In this document: positions 29,542-37,748 of the stretch, one piece after another
Layout of the letters: each line of letters opens with the position of its first letter
Numbering within the stretch: position 1 is the first letter of the stretch
Assembly: GCA_016717335.1 (NCBI GenBank)
Contig: JADKFS010000001.1
Location: forward strand, 1,116,001-1,180,000
Reading direction: 5' to 3'
From: Candidatus Ribeiella danica
Lineage (GTDB): Bacteria; Chloroflexota; Chloroflexia; Chloroflexales; Roseiflexaceae
DNA length: 64,000 bases
Notes under the pieces: model-generated
What the model saw: the letters and a program-made list of their open reading frames with translations, nothing else
Databases searched by the model: none
Told to the model about the DNA's origin: nothing
Program-made: the position numbers and the translations under genes

Positions 29542-31224
29542 ATGTCTCAACCCCCCGCTAGCTACAACCCCGCCAACCCGCTGATTGTCCAGGGCGACCG
29601 CACGCTGCTGCTGGAAGTCCAGAGTCCGCGCTTCGTCGAGGCGCGCGAGGCGATCGCGCCGTTCGCCGAGCTGGAGAAGAGCCCGGAGTACATTCACACC
29701 TACCGGATCACGCCGCTCTCGCTCTGGAACGCCGCCGCCGCCGGGCTGCCGGCCGAAGCAATGATCGAGCGCGTACAGGCGTTCGCCAAGTACCCGGTGC
29801 CGCAGAACGTCGTGGCCGATATCCGCGAGCTGGCCGGGCGCTGGGGCCGGCTGCGGCTGGAGGAGGCCGACGGCGAGCTGCTGCTGATCTCGGGCGACAT
29901 AGCGCTGCTGACCGAGCTGGCGCGGCGGAGCGAGATCGCGGCGCTGCTCGGCCCGCGCCGCGGGCAGGACGCATACGCGCTGCCGCCCGGCCACCGCGGG
30001 CTGCTCAAGCAGGCGCTGATCGCCGCGGGCTGGCCGGCCGAAGACCTGGCCGGCTACGTCGAGGGCGAGTCGTTCCCGGTCAGGCTGCGATTCGATCACT
30101 TTCACGTGCGCGACTACCAGCGCGACGCGGCCGAGGCGTTCTTCGCCGGCGGCGACGTGCGCGGCGGCTCGGGCGTGGTCGTGCTGCCGCCGGGCGCCGG
30201 CAAGACGGTGGTCGGGCTGGCCGCGATGGCGCTGATCGGCCAGTCCACGCTCATCCTGACGACCAATCGCACCTCGGTGAACCAGTGGCGTCGCGAGCTG
30301 CTGAAGAAGACCGACGTGCCCGAGGCGCAGATCGCCGAGTACACCGGCGAGCGCAAGGGCATCGCGCCGGTCACGCTCTCGACCTACCAGATGCTGACGC
30401 ACCGGCCCGTCAAGGACGGCGACCAGCCGCACCTGCGCCTGTTCTCCGAGCGCGAGTGGGGGCTGATCATCTACGACGAGGTGCACCTGCTGCCGGCGCC
30501 GGTCTTTCGCGCCACCGCCGAGATCCAGGCCCGCCGGCGGCTCGGCCTGACGGCGACGCTGGTGCGCGAGGACGGGCGCGAGGGTGACGTCTTCTCGCTG
30601 ATCGGCCCCAAGAAGTATGACGCGCCCTGGCGCGACCTGGAGCGGCGCGGCTGGATCGCCGAGGCCGCCTGCAACGAGGTGCGGGTCGGCCTCCCCGACG
30701 ACGAGCGCATGGCCTACGCGCTGGCCGAGCCGCGCGACATGCACCGGATTGCGGCCGAGAACTCGCGCAAGCTGCCGCTGACGCGCGCGATCATGGACCG
30801 ACACGACGGCGCGCCGACCCTGATCATCGGCCAGTACCTCGCGCAGCTGCAGTACATCGCCGATAACCTGGCCGCGCCGCTGATCATCGGCAAGACCCCG
30901 CAGCGCGAGCGCGAGCGGCTGTTCGACGCGTTCCGGCATGGCGACGAGCCGGTGCTGGTGCTCTCGAAGGTCGGTAACTTCGCGCTCGACCTGCCCGACG
31001 CCGAGCTGCTGATCCAGGTCTCGGGCACGTTCGGCTCGCGCCAGGAGGAGGCCCAGCGCCTCGGGCGCATCCTGCGGCCCAAGTCGGATGGCCGCCCGGC
31101 GCACTTCTACACGATCGTCACGCGCGATACCCAGGAACTCGAGTTCGCCCACAACCGCCAGCTGTTCCTGGCCGAGCAGGGCTATAGTTACCACATTCTG
31201 GATGCCTCCGAGCTGCTCGGCTGA
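29542..31224 (+). CDS. Bacterial XPB-type DNA helicase (superfamily II)
   Basis: A 560-residue helicase with an N-terminal XPB helicase-spacing domain (LLLEVQSPRFVEAREAIAPFAELEKSPEYIHTYRITPLSLWNA) then two RecA folds: Q/DYQ motif VRDYQRDAAEAF, Walker A LPPGAGKTVVG, DEVH box (IIYDEVHLLP), motif III GLTATLVREDGREGD, and motif VI QRLGRILRPKSDG. The RED motif LVREDGR is diagnostic of XPB. It acts in DNA unwinding and probably repair. TACAAT at 29508-29513 is a possible -10. Confidence 0.93.
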   Translation: MSQPPASYNPANPLIVQGDRTLLLEVQSPRFVEAREAIAPFAELEKSPEYIHTYRITPLSLWNAAAAGLPAEAMIERVQAFAKYPVPQNVVADIRELAGRWGRLRLEEADGELLLISGDIALLTELARRSEIAALLGPRRGQDAYALPPGHRGLLKQALIAAGWPAEDLAGYVEGESFPVRLRFDHFHVRDYQRDAAEAFFAGGDVRGGSGVVVLPPGAGKTVVGLAAMALIGQSTLILTTNRTSVNQWRRELLKKTDVPEAQIAEYTGERKGIAPVTLSTYQMLTHRPVKDGDQPHLRLFSEREWGLIIYDEVHLLPAPVFRATAEIQARRRLGLTATLVREDGREGDVFSLIGPKKYDAPWRDLERRGWIAEAACNEVRVGLPDDERMAYALAEPRDMHRIAAENSRKLPLTRAIMDRHDGAPTLIIGQYLAQLQYIADNLAAPLIIGKTPQRERERLFDAFRHGDEPVLVLSKVGNFALDLPDAELLIQVSGTFGSRQEEAQRLGRILRPKSDGRPAHFYTIVTRDTQELEFAHNRQLFLAEQGYSYHILDASELLG

Positions 31225-31393
31225 TCAGCTCGGCTGCGTGCGGTTTCTAGCCCCGACCCGCTCCTCTTTCGGGGTTAGGTTTTCCCTCCAGCGCATGCTG
31301 CAGCGCAGGCCCTCACCCCCTGGCAGGGGGACTCCAAGTTAAAAAAGTCTTTAAGAGTTGTTATCGTTTAGTAACCGTGCGCGCTCGCATTTG

Positions 31394-31402
31394 TGGTATA
31401 AT
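31394..31402 (+). promoter_or_regulatory. Extended -10 promoter TGGTATAAT
   Basis: It lies 95 bp before the RodZ-like ATG. No matching -35 is present. Confidence 0.6.
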
Positions 31403-31496
31403 CGCAGCCACAAGCCCTGTATACACGCGATGGTTGGTAAGGTCCCGCGCGGAGCACGAGTTGAATACGGGAACAGGCAGGGAGAGAGTCGGAGCC

Positions 31497-32315
31497 ATGA
31501 ACGAGCTTGGCGAGCGATTGCGTGAAGCTCGCGAGAGCCAGGGTATCAGCTTACCTCAGGCCGCCGTCGAGACGCGCATCCTACAGCGCTACCTGGTCGC
31601 CCTCGAAGATGGCGACTTTCACCATCTGCCGGGCGACGTCTATGCCCGCGGCTTCATCCGCAACTACGCGAACTACCTGAGTCTGCCGGCGGAGGAGCTG
31701 ATCGAGCTCTACCGCCGCGACCGCGGCATGAGCGAGCCGATCCGCGTGGTGCCGGCAACCTCCTCGCCGCGCATTCGCGGCATGGCCATCCCAAGCTTCT
31801 TCGGCGTCTTCTTCGTCGTGCTGGTGCTGGTGGGCGCAAGCTACCTGCTGCTCAGCGCGCTGAACTACGTCGGCGAAAGCTCCCAGAACCAGGTCGCTTC
31901 AGCGCCGACCAGCGCGCCCACGCCGCTCCCGCTCGCGACCGCGACGCCAGGGTCGGCTGCGCCGATCGTCGCAGTCGCGCCGACTGCGGCCAGCATCGAG
32001 ACGCTTGGCCCCGCCGGCGCCGCCACCAGCCCGACGTCTGTCCCGACGCCCCAGATCGACGCGCCGATCGTTGCGGAGGTCAGCATCGACAATGGCGACA
32101 ACCGCGGCTCGTGGCTGCAGATTAAGGTCGACGGCCAGACGGTCTTCCAAAAAGTGTTAGGCTCCGGCCAGTCTCTGCCGGCGTACCGCGCCCAGCGCGA
32201 CGTGTGGATTCGCGCGGGGAATGCCTCGGTCGTCTCGGTGGTTATCAATGGCCAGAAGCAGTGCTGCACCGCCAACCCCGGCGAGGTGGTGACGTTCATC
32301 TGGCCGCCACGGTAG
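31497..32315 (+). CDS. RodZ-like membrane protein with N-terminal HTH
   Basis: The 272-residue product has an N-terminal Cro-type helix-turn-helix (LGERLREARESQGISLPQAAVETRI... YLVALEDGDFHHLPGDVYARGFIRNYANYL) of the HTH_25 type, one transmembrane helix (about 100-123, FFGVFFVVLVLVGASYLLL), a Thr/Pro/Ala linker, and a C-terminal beta domain (SWLQIKVDGQTVFQKVLGSGQSL) of the DUF4115 type. This is the RodZ arrangement; in rods RodZ links MreB to the wall machinery. Starts upstream of 31497 precede the promoter spacing and lack similarity. Confidence 0.85.
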   Translation: MNELGERLREARESQGISLPQAAVETRILQRYLVALEDGDFHHLPGDVYARGFIRNYANYLSLPAEELIELYRRDRGMSEPIRVVPATSSPRIRGMAIPSFFGVFFVVLVLVGASYLLLSALNYVGESSQNQVASAPTSAPTPLPLATATPGSAAPIVAVAPTAASIETLGPAGAATSPTSVPTPQIDAPIVAEVSIDNGDNRGSWLQIKVDGQTVFQKVLGSGQSLPAYRAQRDVWIRAGNASVVSVVINGQKQCCTANPGEVVTFIWPPR

Positions 32316-32342
32316 CGCCCAGGATCAGCGCTATAGCACGTC

Positions 32343-32375
32343 AGGGGGCGATGCCCCCTCTTTTTATGTTATACT
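32343..32375 (+). terminator. Terminator hairpin overlapping the yajQ promoter
   Basis: AGGGGGC-GAT-GCCCCCT stem (32343-32359) followed by CTTTTT. TGTTATACT (extended -10, -10 hexamer at 32370-32375) begins within the T-rich tail and would start yajQ. Confidence 0.75.
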
Positions 32376-32397
32376 AGCCGCGCTCTAGAGGGTACCA

Positions 32398-32895
32398 ATG
32401 CCTGCTGAAAGCACCTTCGATATTGTGTCCGAGTTCGATCGCCAGGAGCTCGTCAACGCCGTCGATCAGACCCAGCGCGAGGTGCGAACGCGCTACGATC
32501 TGAAGGACAGCAAGACCGAGATCGACCTGGGCGAGAAAGAGCTGTCGATCACCGCCGGCGCCGAGCTGCATATCGCGGCCGTGCGCGACATTCTGGAGAC
32601 CAAGGCGGTCCGGCGCAATCTGTCGCTGAAGATCTTCAAGTGGGGCGCCGTGCAGGAGATCGGCGGGATGCGCGTGCGCCAGGCCGCGACCCTGCAGCAG
32701 GGCATCCCCGACGAGGTCGCCAAGAAGCTTCAGAAGCTGATCCGCGACCAGTTCCCGAAAGTCCAGCCGCGCATCCAGGGCGAGGCGCTGCGTATCGGCA
32801 GCAAGAGCCGTGATGAGCTGCAGTCGGTGATCAAGCTGGTCAAGGAGCACCAGGATGAGTTCGCCGTCGCGCTGCAGTTTACAAATTATCGTTAG
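32398..32895 (+). CDS. YajQ-family nucleotide-binding protein
   Basis: A 165-residue UPF0234/YajQ protein: ESTFDIVSEFDRQELVNAVDQ at the N-terminus, RYDLKDSKTEIDL, the IFKWGAVQEIGG segment and the C-terminal FTNYR are all family-typical. Family members bind nucleotides, and one Xanthomonas member binds cyclic di-GMP. The role here is not known. Complete length. Confidence 0.95.
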   Translation: MPAESTFDIVSEFDRQELVNAVDQTQREVRTRYDLKDSKTEIDLGEKELSITAGAELHIAAVRDILETKAVRRNLSLKIFKWGAVQEIGGMRVRQAATLQQGIPDEVAKKLQKLIRDQFPKVQPRIQGEALRIGSKSRDELQSVIKLVKEHQDEFAVALQFTNYR

Positions 32896-32942
32896 CTCAG
32901 GTGAGGATTTGGGAGTGGCTATGCTACGCTCAAACCCTCACG

Positions 32943-32981
32943 GGGAGGTGTGGCGGGGCCGAAAGCCTCGCCACACCTCCC
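32943..32981. repeat. 17-bp-stem hairpin between yajQ and rimO
   Basis: GGGAGGTGTGGCGGGGC (32943-32959) pairs with 32965-32981 with one G-U, loop CGAAA. Related GGGGTGTGGGGC-type hairpins occur at 44101, 48549 and 57536. It ends just upstream of rimO. Confidence 0.8.
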
Positions 32982-32997
32982 TAAAACATAAGGCAAG

Positions 32998-34455
32998 ATG
33001 AAATATCACATCATTACTCTGGGCTGCCCGAAGAATGCTGTTGACAGCGAGGGCATGGGCGGCATCCTGGCGGCGCAGGGCCACACCGCCGTCGCGCAGC
33101 CCGACGACGCCGACGTGGTGATCGTCAACACCTGCAGCTTCATCGCCGCCGCGCGCGACGAGACCCTCGGCGTGCTGCGCGAGATGGCCGGCGGCAAGAC
33201 CCCCGGCCAGAAGCTGATCGCCGCCGGCTGCATGGCCGAGAGCCACGGCGCGATCGTGCAGGGCATCGCCGGCGTGGACGCCATCCTCAGCACGCGCGAG
33301 TGGATGAAGATTGGCGAGGTCGTCGGGGCAGACAGGCAGACAGGCAGGCAGGCAAACAGGCAGACAAACAGCAACGGTAACGGCTGGGGCGAGATCATTC
33401 CGCTGACGACGAGCGCCCCTCTCCAGTCCGCTGCAGTCTCACCCGTTATTTCGGCCCCCCAGTCTCCCGGCCTCGCGGCCTCCTGGTCTCCAGACTTGGC
33501 GGTGCCGGGCGAGTACGCCGACTGGCGCACCGCGGCGATCCGCCGCCACGCCGGCGGCCCCTCGGCCTACCTGAAGATCTCGGACGGCTGCAACCTGCGC
33601 TGCGCGTTCTGCACGATCCCGTCGTTCAAGGGCGACATGCGCTCCAAGCCGGTCGGGGCGATCCTGGGCGAGGCCCAGGAGCTGGCGGCGCAGGGCGTCA
33701 AGGAGATCGTGCTGGTCGCCCAGCACCTGACCGACTACGGCCGCGACATGCGGCTGCAGGACGGCCTGGCGACGCTGCTTGAGGAGCTGTGCGGCGCGCT
33801 GCCCGAGGATATCTGGCTGCGGCTGATGTACGCCTACCCGCACGGTATCAGCGAGCGGCTGATCGCGACGATGGCCGGCCACTCGCAGATCTGCGCCTAC
33901 CTCGACATGCCGCTGCAGCACGCCCACCCCGACACGCTGCGCCGAATGCGCCGGCCGCCGGACGCCGATCGCACCCGCGCGATCATCCGCGACCTGCGCG
34001 CGGCAATGCCGGATATCGCGCTGCGCTCGACCTTTATCGTCGGCTACCCTGGCGAAACCCGCGCGGAGTTCGACGCGCTGCTGGCCTTCTTGTCGGAGGT
34101 CGAGCTCGACCGGGTCGGCGTGTTCCGCTACTCGCAGGAGCCCGGAACGCCGGCGGCCAGCCTGCCCGGCCAGGTGCGCGAGCGCGTGACCGAGCGGCGC
34201 TGGCACGAGGTCATGCAGCTGCAGCAGGGCGTCTCGCTCGCGCGCAACCGGCGCTGGGAGGGGCGGACGATTCGGATGCTGGTCGAGGGCCAGGGCGAGT
34301 CCGAGGATCACCGGCCGCTGGTGGTCGGGCGCTCGTTCCGCGACGCGCCGGAGATTGATGGGCAGGTGTTCGCGTGGGGAAGCGCGCCGGTCGGCAGCTT
34401 CGTGAGCGTGCGGGTGACGCAGGCGCTTGAGTATGACCTGTGGGGCAGCCTGTGA
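32998..34455 (+). CDS. rimO: Ribosomal protein S12 methylthiotransferase RimO
   Basis: Adds a methylthio group to an Asp of ribosomal protein S12. The 485-residue product has the N-terminal MTTase domain with three cluster cysteines (LGCPKN, NTCSF, AAGCMAE), a radical-SAM domain with CNLRCAFC (about 197-204) and a C-terminal TRAM-like domain. It exceeds the usual 430-445 residues by a low-complexity insert at residues about 111-167, encoded by GCAGACAG/GCAGGCA arrays and a complementary-looking CTCCCGGCCTCGCGG block, exactly in the linker between MTTase and radical-SAM domains. All catalytic residues are kept. Confidence 0.95.
   Translation: MKYHIITLGCPKNAVDSEGMGGILAAQGHTAVAQPDDADVVIVNTCSFIAAARDETLGVLREMAGGKTPGQKLIAAGCMAESHGAIVQGIAGVDAILSTREWMKIGEVVGADRQTGRQANRQTNSNGNGWGEIIPLTTSAPLQSAAVSPVISAPQSPGLAASWSPDLAVPGEYADWRTAAIRRHAGGPSAYLKISDGCNLRCAFCTIPSFKGDMRSKPVGAILGEAQELAAQGVKEIVLVAQHLTDYGRDMRLQDGLATLLEELCGALPEDIWLRLMYAYPHGISERLIATMAGHSQICAYLDMPLQHAHPDTLRRMRRPPDADRTRAIIRDLRAAMPDIALRSTFIVGYPGETRAEFDALLAFLSEVELDRVGVFRYSQEPGTPAASLPGQVRERVTERRWHEVMQLQQGVSLARNRRWEGRTIRMLVEGQGESEDHRPLVVGRSFRDAPEIDGQVFAWGSAPVGSFVSVRVTQALEYDLWGSL
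33331..33497 (+). repeat. Repeat-derived insert inside rimO
   Basis: GCAGACAG/GCAGGCA/GCAGACAA units at 33331-33371 and a CTCCCGGCCTC/CTCCTGGTCTC block at 33460-33497. It encodes Gln/Arg/Asn/Ser-rich sequence without family similarity. Confidence 0.75.
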
Positions 34456-34524
34456 TATGGTGACAAGGTGAGCGGGTGACAAGGTGAGCTGTTCAAGCTA
34501 AGCGTGTCACCTTGTCACTCTTCA
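34456..34524. repeat. Octamer inverted arrays after rimO
   Basis: GTGACAAG units (34461-34485) and complementary TCACCTTGTCACTC (34506-34524) between convergent rimO and the BlaI-type gene. Confidence 0.85.
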
Positions 34525-34535
34525 CCCGGCTCTCT

Positions 34536-34955
34536 TCAGGCGGCGACGCGAGCCTGCAGCGTCTTCTGGAGCCGGCGCAGCTCGCTCGGGTTGCGGCGGG
34601 CCAGGTAGTCGACCATATAGTCGACCGCGGTCTCGCTGTAGTCGTCCAGCAGGCCGTCGAGCACCTGCTGAACCACCATCGTCACGAAGTCGTCCTCGGT
34701 GATCGCCGGGGTGTAGACGTAGGCCAGGCCCTCGCGGTGGCGGTTGAGCACGCCCTTCTCGGCCAGCCGGCTCATCGTCGTCATCACGGTCGTGTAGGCG
34801 ATGTCGCGCTGCTGCGAGAGCTTGCGGTGCACTTTCTTGACGGTGCTTCGCTCGTCCTGCCAGATAATCTGCATAATCTCAGTCTCGAGCGGACCCAGCA
34901 CTTTGACCAGGCCGTCCTTTGTGGGGCTGAAGCGGAAGCGCATGTTGAGCGGCAT
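34536..34955 (-). CDS. BlaI/MecI/CopY-family transcriptional repressor
   Basis: A 139-residue winged-helix protein. The segment LGPLETEIMQIIWQ, then VKKVHRKLSQQRDIAYTTVMTTMSRLAEKGVLNRHREG, is the BlaI DNA-binding domain, followed by a dimerising helical tail. In BlaI/MecI systems a membrane BlaR1 protease inactivates the repressor; no such gene is adjacent. AAGGAG lies 9 bp before the ATG. The divergent gene is a prenyl synthase, and an array of phased hexamers lies between them. Confidence 0.9.
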   Translation of the reverse strand: MPLNMRFRFSPTKDGLVKVLGPLETEIMQIIWQDERSTVKKVHRKLSQQRDIAYTTVMTTMSRLAEKGVLNRHREGLAYVYTPAITEDDFVTMVVQQVLDGLLDDYSETAVDYMVDYLARRNPSELRRLQKTLQARVAA

Positions 34956-35332
34956 GGGGTAGAGCTCCTTTCAGAATGGCGTGTCCGCCGATCCTGTCTC
35001 ACCTTCGATTTCAACTGGGCAACGATCATACTCGCCGGTCGTGTCACCGAATGTCACGTTAGTCGTCTGGCTGAGGTGTGGTGGCGATTATTGCGGTCCG
35101 CGTATGAAGTGTACTAGTTAGCCACCCTAGCCACAATAGTTTTGGATTACTAGCGGGTTACATAAGATTACTGGAAGATTACAACGGGCTGTCATACTAC
35201 TGGCCGACGACAAGAATATGGCGACTGAGAGGCGGAGTTTCACAGGAAGGCACGCGGCCCGCTCTGAAACCCGAACCGCCGCAATTGGTGTGGCGAGCCG
35301 CTACTCAGGTAGTGCTGGTGAGATCAACGATT
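34956..35332. other. Divergent intergenic region, BlaI-type gene / prenyl synthase
   Basis: About 375 bp, AT-richer than the surroundings in 35010-35215. It holds the phased GRTTAC array (35145-35182). No gene is seen. Confidence 0.7.
35145..35182 (+). promoter_or_regulatory. Helically phased GRTTAC direct repeats
   Basis: GATTAC at 35145, GGTTAC at 35156, GATTAC at 35166 and 35177, i.e. 11, 10 and 11 bp apart, one DNA turn each. Such phasing suggests cooperative binding of a regulator on one DNA face. The binder is unknown. Confidence 0.55.
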
Positions 35333-36346
35333 GTGAAGACAGACATTCGCACATCCATCCAGGAGGCCATGCGCGCGGCGTTTCCGGCTGCCGAGGCGCG
35401 CGTTGCGGCCTTCTATGCGATGCAGCAGTACCAGCTCGGCTGGTACGACGATCGCCTCGCGCCGGCGAGCGTCGACCCCGGCAAGCTGCTGCGCCCGCAG
35501 CTGACCTTGCTGGCCTGCCGCGCCGTCGGCGGCGATGCGCTGCAGGCGCTCCCGCTGGCCGCCGGCATCCAGCTGGTGCACGACTTCTCGCTTATCCACG
35601 ACGACATCGAGGACAACAGCGACACGCGCCGCGGCCGGCCGACCGTCTGGCGGCTGTGGGGGCTGGCGCAGGGGATCAACACCGGCGACGGCATGTTCAC
35701 GGTCGCGCACCTGTCGCTGCACCGCCTGGCGCAGGCCGGCGTGCCGCCCGAGGTAGTGCTGGATGTCTTGTGCCGCTTCGACCAGACCATCCTGACGATC
35801 TGTGAGGGGCAATTTCTGGACCTCAGCTTTGAGGGCGACCTGGCGATCGGCGAGGACGACTACCTGGCGATGATCGGCCGCAAGACCGCGGCGCTCACCG
35901 CCGCGGCGGCCGGGCTGGGGGCGATCGTCGGCGGGGCCGCGCCGGCCACGGCCGAGGCGCTGTTCGAGTTCGGCCGCAGCCTCGGGCTGGCCTTCCAGAT
36001 CCAGGACGACGTGCTCGGGATCTGGGGCGACCCGGCGCTGACCGGCAAACCGCTGGCCGCCGACCTGTACCGCCGCAAGCTCAGCCTGCCGGTCATCTAC
36101 GGGCTGCGCGTGGCCGAGCGACGCGACGCGCTGGCGGCGATCTACCGGCAGACCGAGATCGGCGACGACGAGGTGCGCCAGGCGCTCGCGATCCTGGATT
36201 CGGCCGGCGCGCGCGGCTACACCGAGTCGATCGCGGCGCGCTACCACCGCCAGGCGCTCGACGCGCTCGACGTGGCCGGGAGCGGTACGGCGGCGCTGGC
36301 GGAGCTGCGCGCGATCGCCGAGCGACTGCTCGACCGCAAGTTCTGA
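35333..36346 (+). CDS. Polyprenyl (geranylgeranyl-type) diphosphate synthase
   Basis: Condenses isopentenyl diphosphate with allylic diphosphates to make isoprenoid precursors. The roughly 338-residue product has the first Asp-rich motif HDDIEDNSDTRRGRPT, a second Asp-rich region FQIQDDVLGIWGD and the GKPLAADLYRRKLSLPVIYGL segment. Residues ahead of the first motif (LVHDFSLI) are bulky at the chain-length position, but the product length cannot be fixed. The start is uncertain: GTG at 35333 (VKTDIRTSIQEAM) or ATG at 35369; the TTG at 35285 is less likely. Lycopene cyclase genes 10 kb away suggest a carotenoid role. Confidence 0.88.
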   Translation: MKTDIRTSIQEAMRAAFPAAEARVAAFYAMQQYQLGWYDDRLAPASVDPGKLLRPQLTLLACRAVGGDALQALPLAAGIQLVHDFSLIHDDIEDNSDTRRGRPTVWRLWGLAQGINTGDGMFTVAHLSLHRLAQAGVPPEVVLDVLCRFDQTILTICEGQFLDLSFEGDLAIGEDDYLAMIGRKTAALTAAAAGLGAIVGGAAPATAEALFEFGRSLGLAFQIQDDVLGIWGDPALTGKPLAADLYRRKLSLPVIYGLRVAERRDALAAIYRQTEIGDDEVRQALAILDSAGARGYTESIAARYHRQALDALDVAGSGTAALAELRAIAERLLDRKF

Positions 36347-36347
36347 C

Positions 36348-37673
36348 ATGCGCGTCGCGCTCCTCACCGGCGAGTACCCACCACAGCCCGGCGGCGTCGG
36401 CGACTACACGCGCCACCTCGCCGAGGCGCTCGTCGCGCGCGGGCACGGCGTGCTCGTCTACACCATTGTAGATTGTAGATTGCAGATTGTAGATTTAGGC
36501 AGGTCGACCATCCATCGACAGTCTACTAGCGGCGATTTGCGATCGAACTGGGGCTGGCGCAGCTGGCGCGCCGTGATTGCGGCCCTGGCGCAGACGCGGC
36601 CGGACGTGCTGCACATCCAGTACCAGACCGGCGCCTACGGCATGCGCCCGGCGATCAACCTGCTGCCTTGGCGGCTGAAGCGGCTGCCGGCGCGGCCCGC
36701 CGTCGCCGTGACCGCCCACGACCTGCTGCTGCCGTACCTGTTTCCCAAGGCCGGCCCGCTGCGCGACTGGGTCACGTGGCGGCTGCTGCGCGACGCCGAC
36801 GCGCTGGTCGTGACGAACGAGGCTGATTTTGCCCAGGTGGCCGAGATTCGGCACATGGAATCTGGGGCTGCTGATCTGCGAACGCGAACCGGCCAGCCAG
36901 GCCCCAGGCCCCAAGCCCCAAGCCTTATACCGATCGGCAGCAACATCGATGTGGCCCCGCAGGAGGGCTACGACCGGGCGGCCTGGCGCGCCAGGCTGGG
37001 CGTCGCCGCAGGCGAGACGCTGGTGGCCTACTTCGGGCTGATCTCGCGCACGAAGGGGCTGGACGTGCTGCTTGGGGCGCTGGCGCGCCTGCCGGCTACC
37101 TTCCGGCTGCTGATCGTCGGCGGGGCGGCGACCGCGCCCGAGGACCGCGCCTACGCCGCCGAGATCGAACGCCGTGCCGCGGCGCTGGGGCTTGGGCCGC
37201 GCCTGATCACGACCGGCCACTGCCCCGCACCGGAGGTCTCGGCCCACCTGCTGGCCGCCGACCTTGCCGCGCTGCCCTTCGCCGACGGCGCGTCGTTTCG
37301 GCGCGGCAGCCTGCTGGCGGCGCTCGCGCACGGGCTGCCGACGGTGACGACGCCGCCGGCCGAAGGCCAGAGCCCAAAGACCAAGGACCAAGGACAAGCT
37401 GCTGGATTTGTCGATCCTCGGTCCCTGGCCCCGCGTCCAGTGGTCGACGGCGAGAGCGCGCTGCTGGTGGCTCCTGGCGACGAGCAGGCGCTGGCCGGCG
37501 CGATCGAGCGGCTGGCCGGCGACGCGGCGCTGCGCGCTCGGCTCGCGTCGGGCGGCCGCGCTGTGGCGGCGCAGTTCTCGTGGGACGAGATCGCCGCGCG
37601 CCACGAGGAGCTGTACGAGCGCCTGTCGCAGCGCGCAACCGCGGCGCGCGGATCTTCGTCTCTCTCACTGTGA
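36348..37673 (+). CDS. GT4-family glycosyltransferase carrying three repeat-derived inserts
   Basis: A 441-residue GT-B glycosyltransferase: N-terminal LLTGEYPPQPGGVGDYTRHLAEAL, then AYFGLISRTKGLDVLLGALARL and the nucleotide-sugar-binding FADGASFRRGSLLAALAHGLPTV with family-typical GxxxxRR/E region. Three stretches have no family sequence and are encoded by short-unit repeats: residues about 38-66 (GTAGATT units), 158-194 (CAGGCCC/CAAGCCC units) and 340-364 (GACCAAG units). All keep the frame. The ATG is 1 bp after the prenyl synthase stop, so the two are co-transcribed. Confidence 0.85.
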   Translation: MRVALLTGEYPPQPGGVGDYTRHLAEALVARGHGVLVYTIVDCRLQIVDLGRSTIHRQSTSGDLRSNWGWRSWRAVIAALAQTRPDVLHIQYQTGAYGMRPAINLLPWRLKRLPARPAVAVTAHDLLLPYLFPKAGPLRDWVTWRLLRDADALVVTNEADFAQVAEIRHMESGAADLRTRTGQPGPRPQAPSLIPIGSNIDVAPQEGYDRAAWRARLGVAAGETLVAYFGLISRTKGLDVLLGALARLPATFRLLIVGGAATAPEDRAYAAEIERRAAALGLGPRLITTGHCPAPEVSAHLLAADLAALPFADGASFRRGSLLAALAHGLPTVTTPPAEGQSPKTKDQGQAAGFVDPRSLAPRPVVDGESALLVAPGDEQALAGAIERLAGDAALRARLASGGRAVAAQFSWDEIAARHEELYERLSQRATAARGSSSLSL

Positions 37674-37748
37674 CGGGACATACACGGCCAGCAGTACGTG
37701 CGCACGCCAGCCACAGCGGCCGCTGTAGGAGCTACGAGAGGGCTAGCC

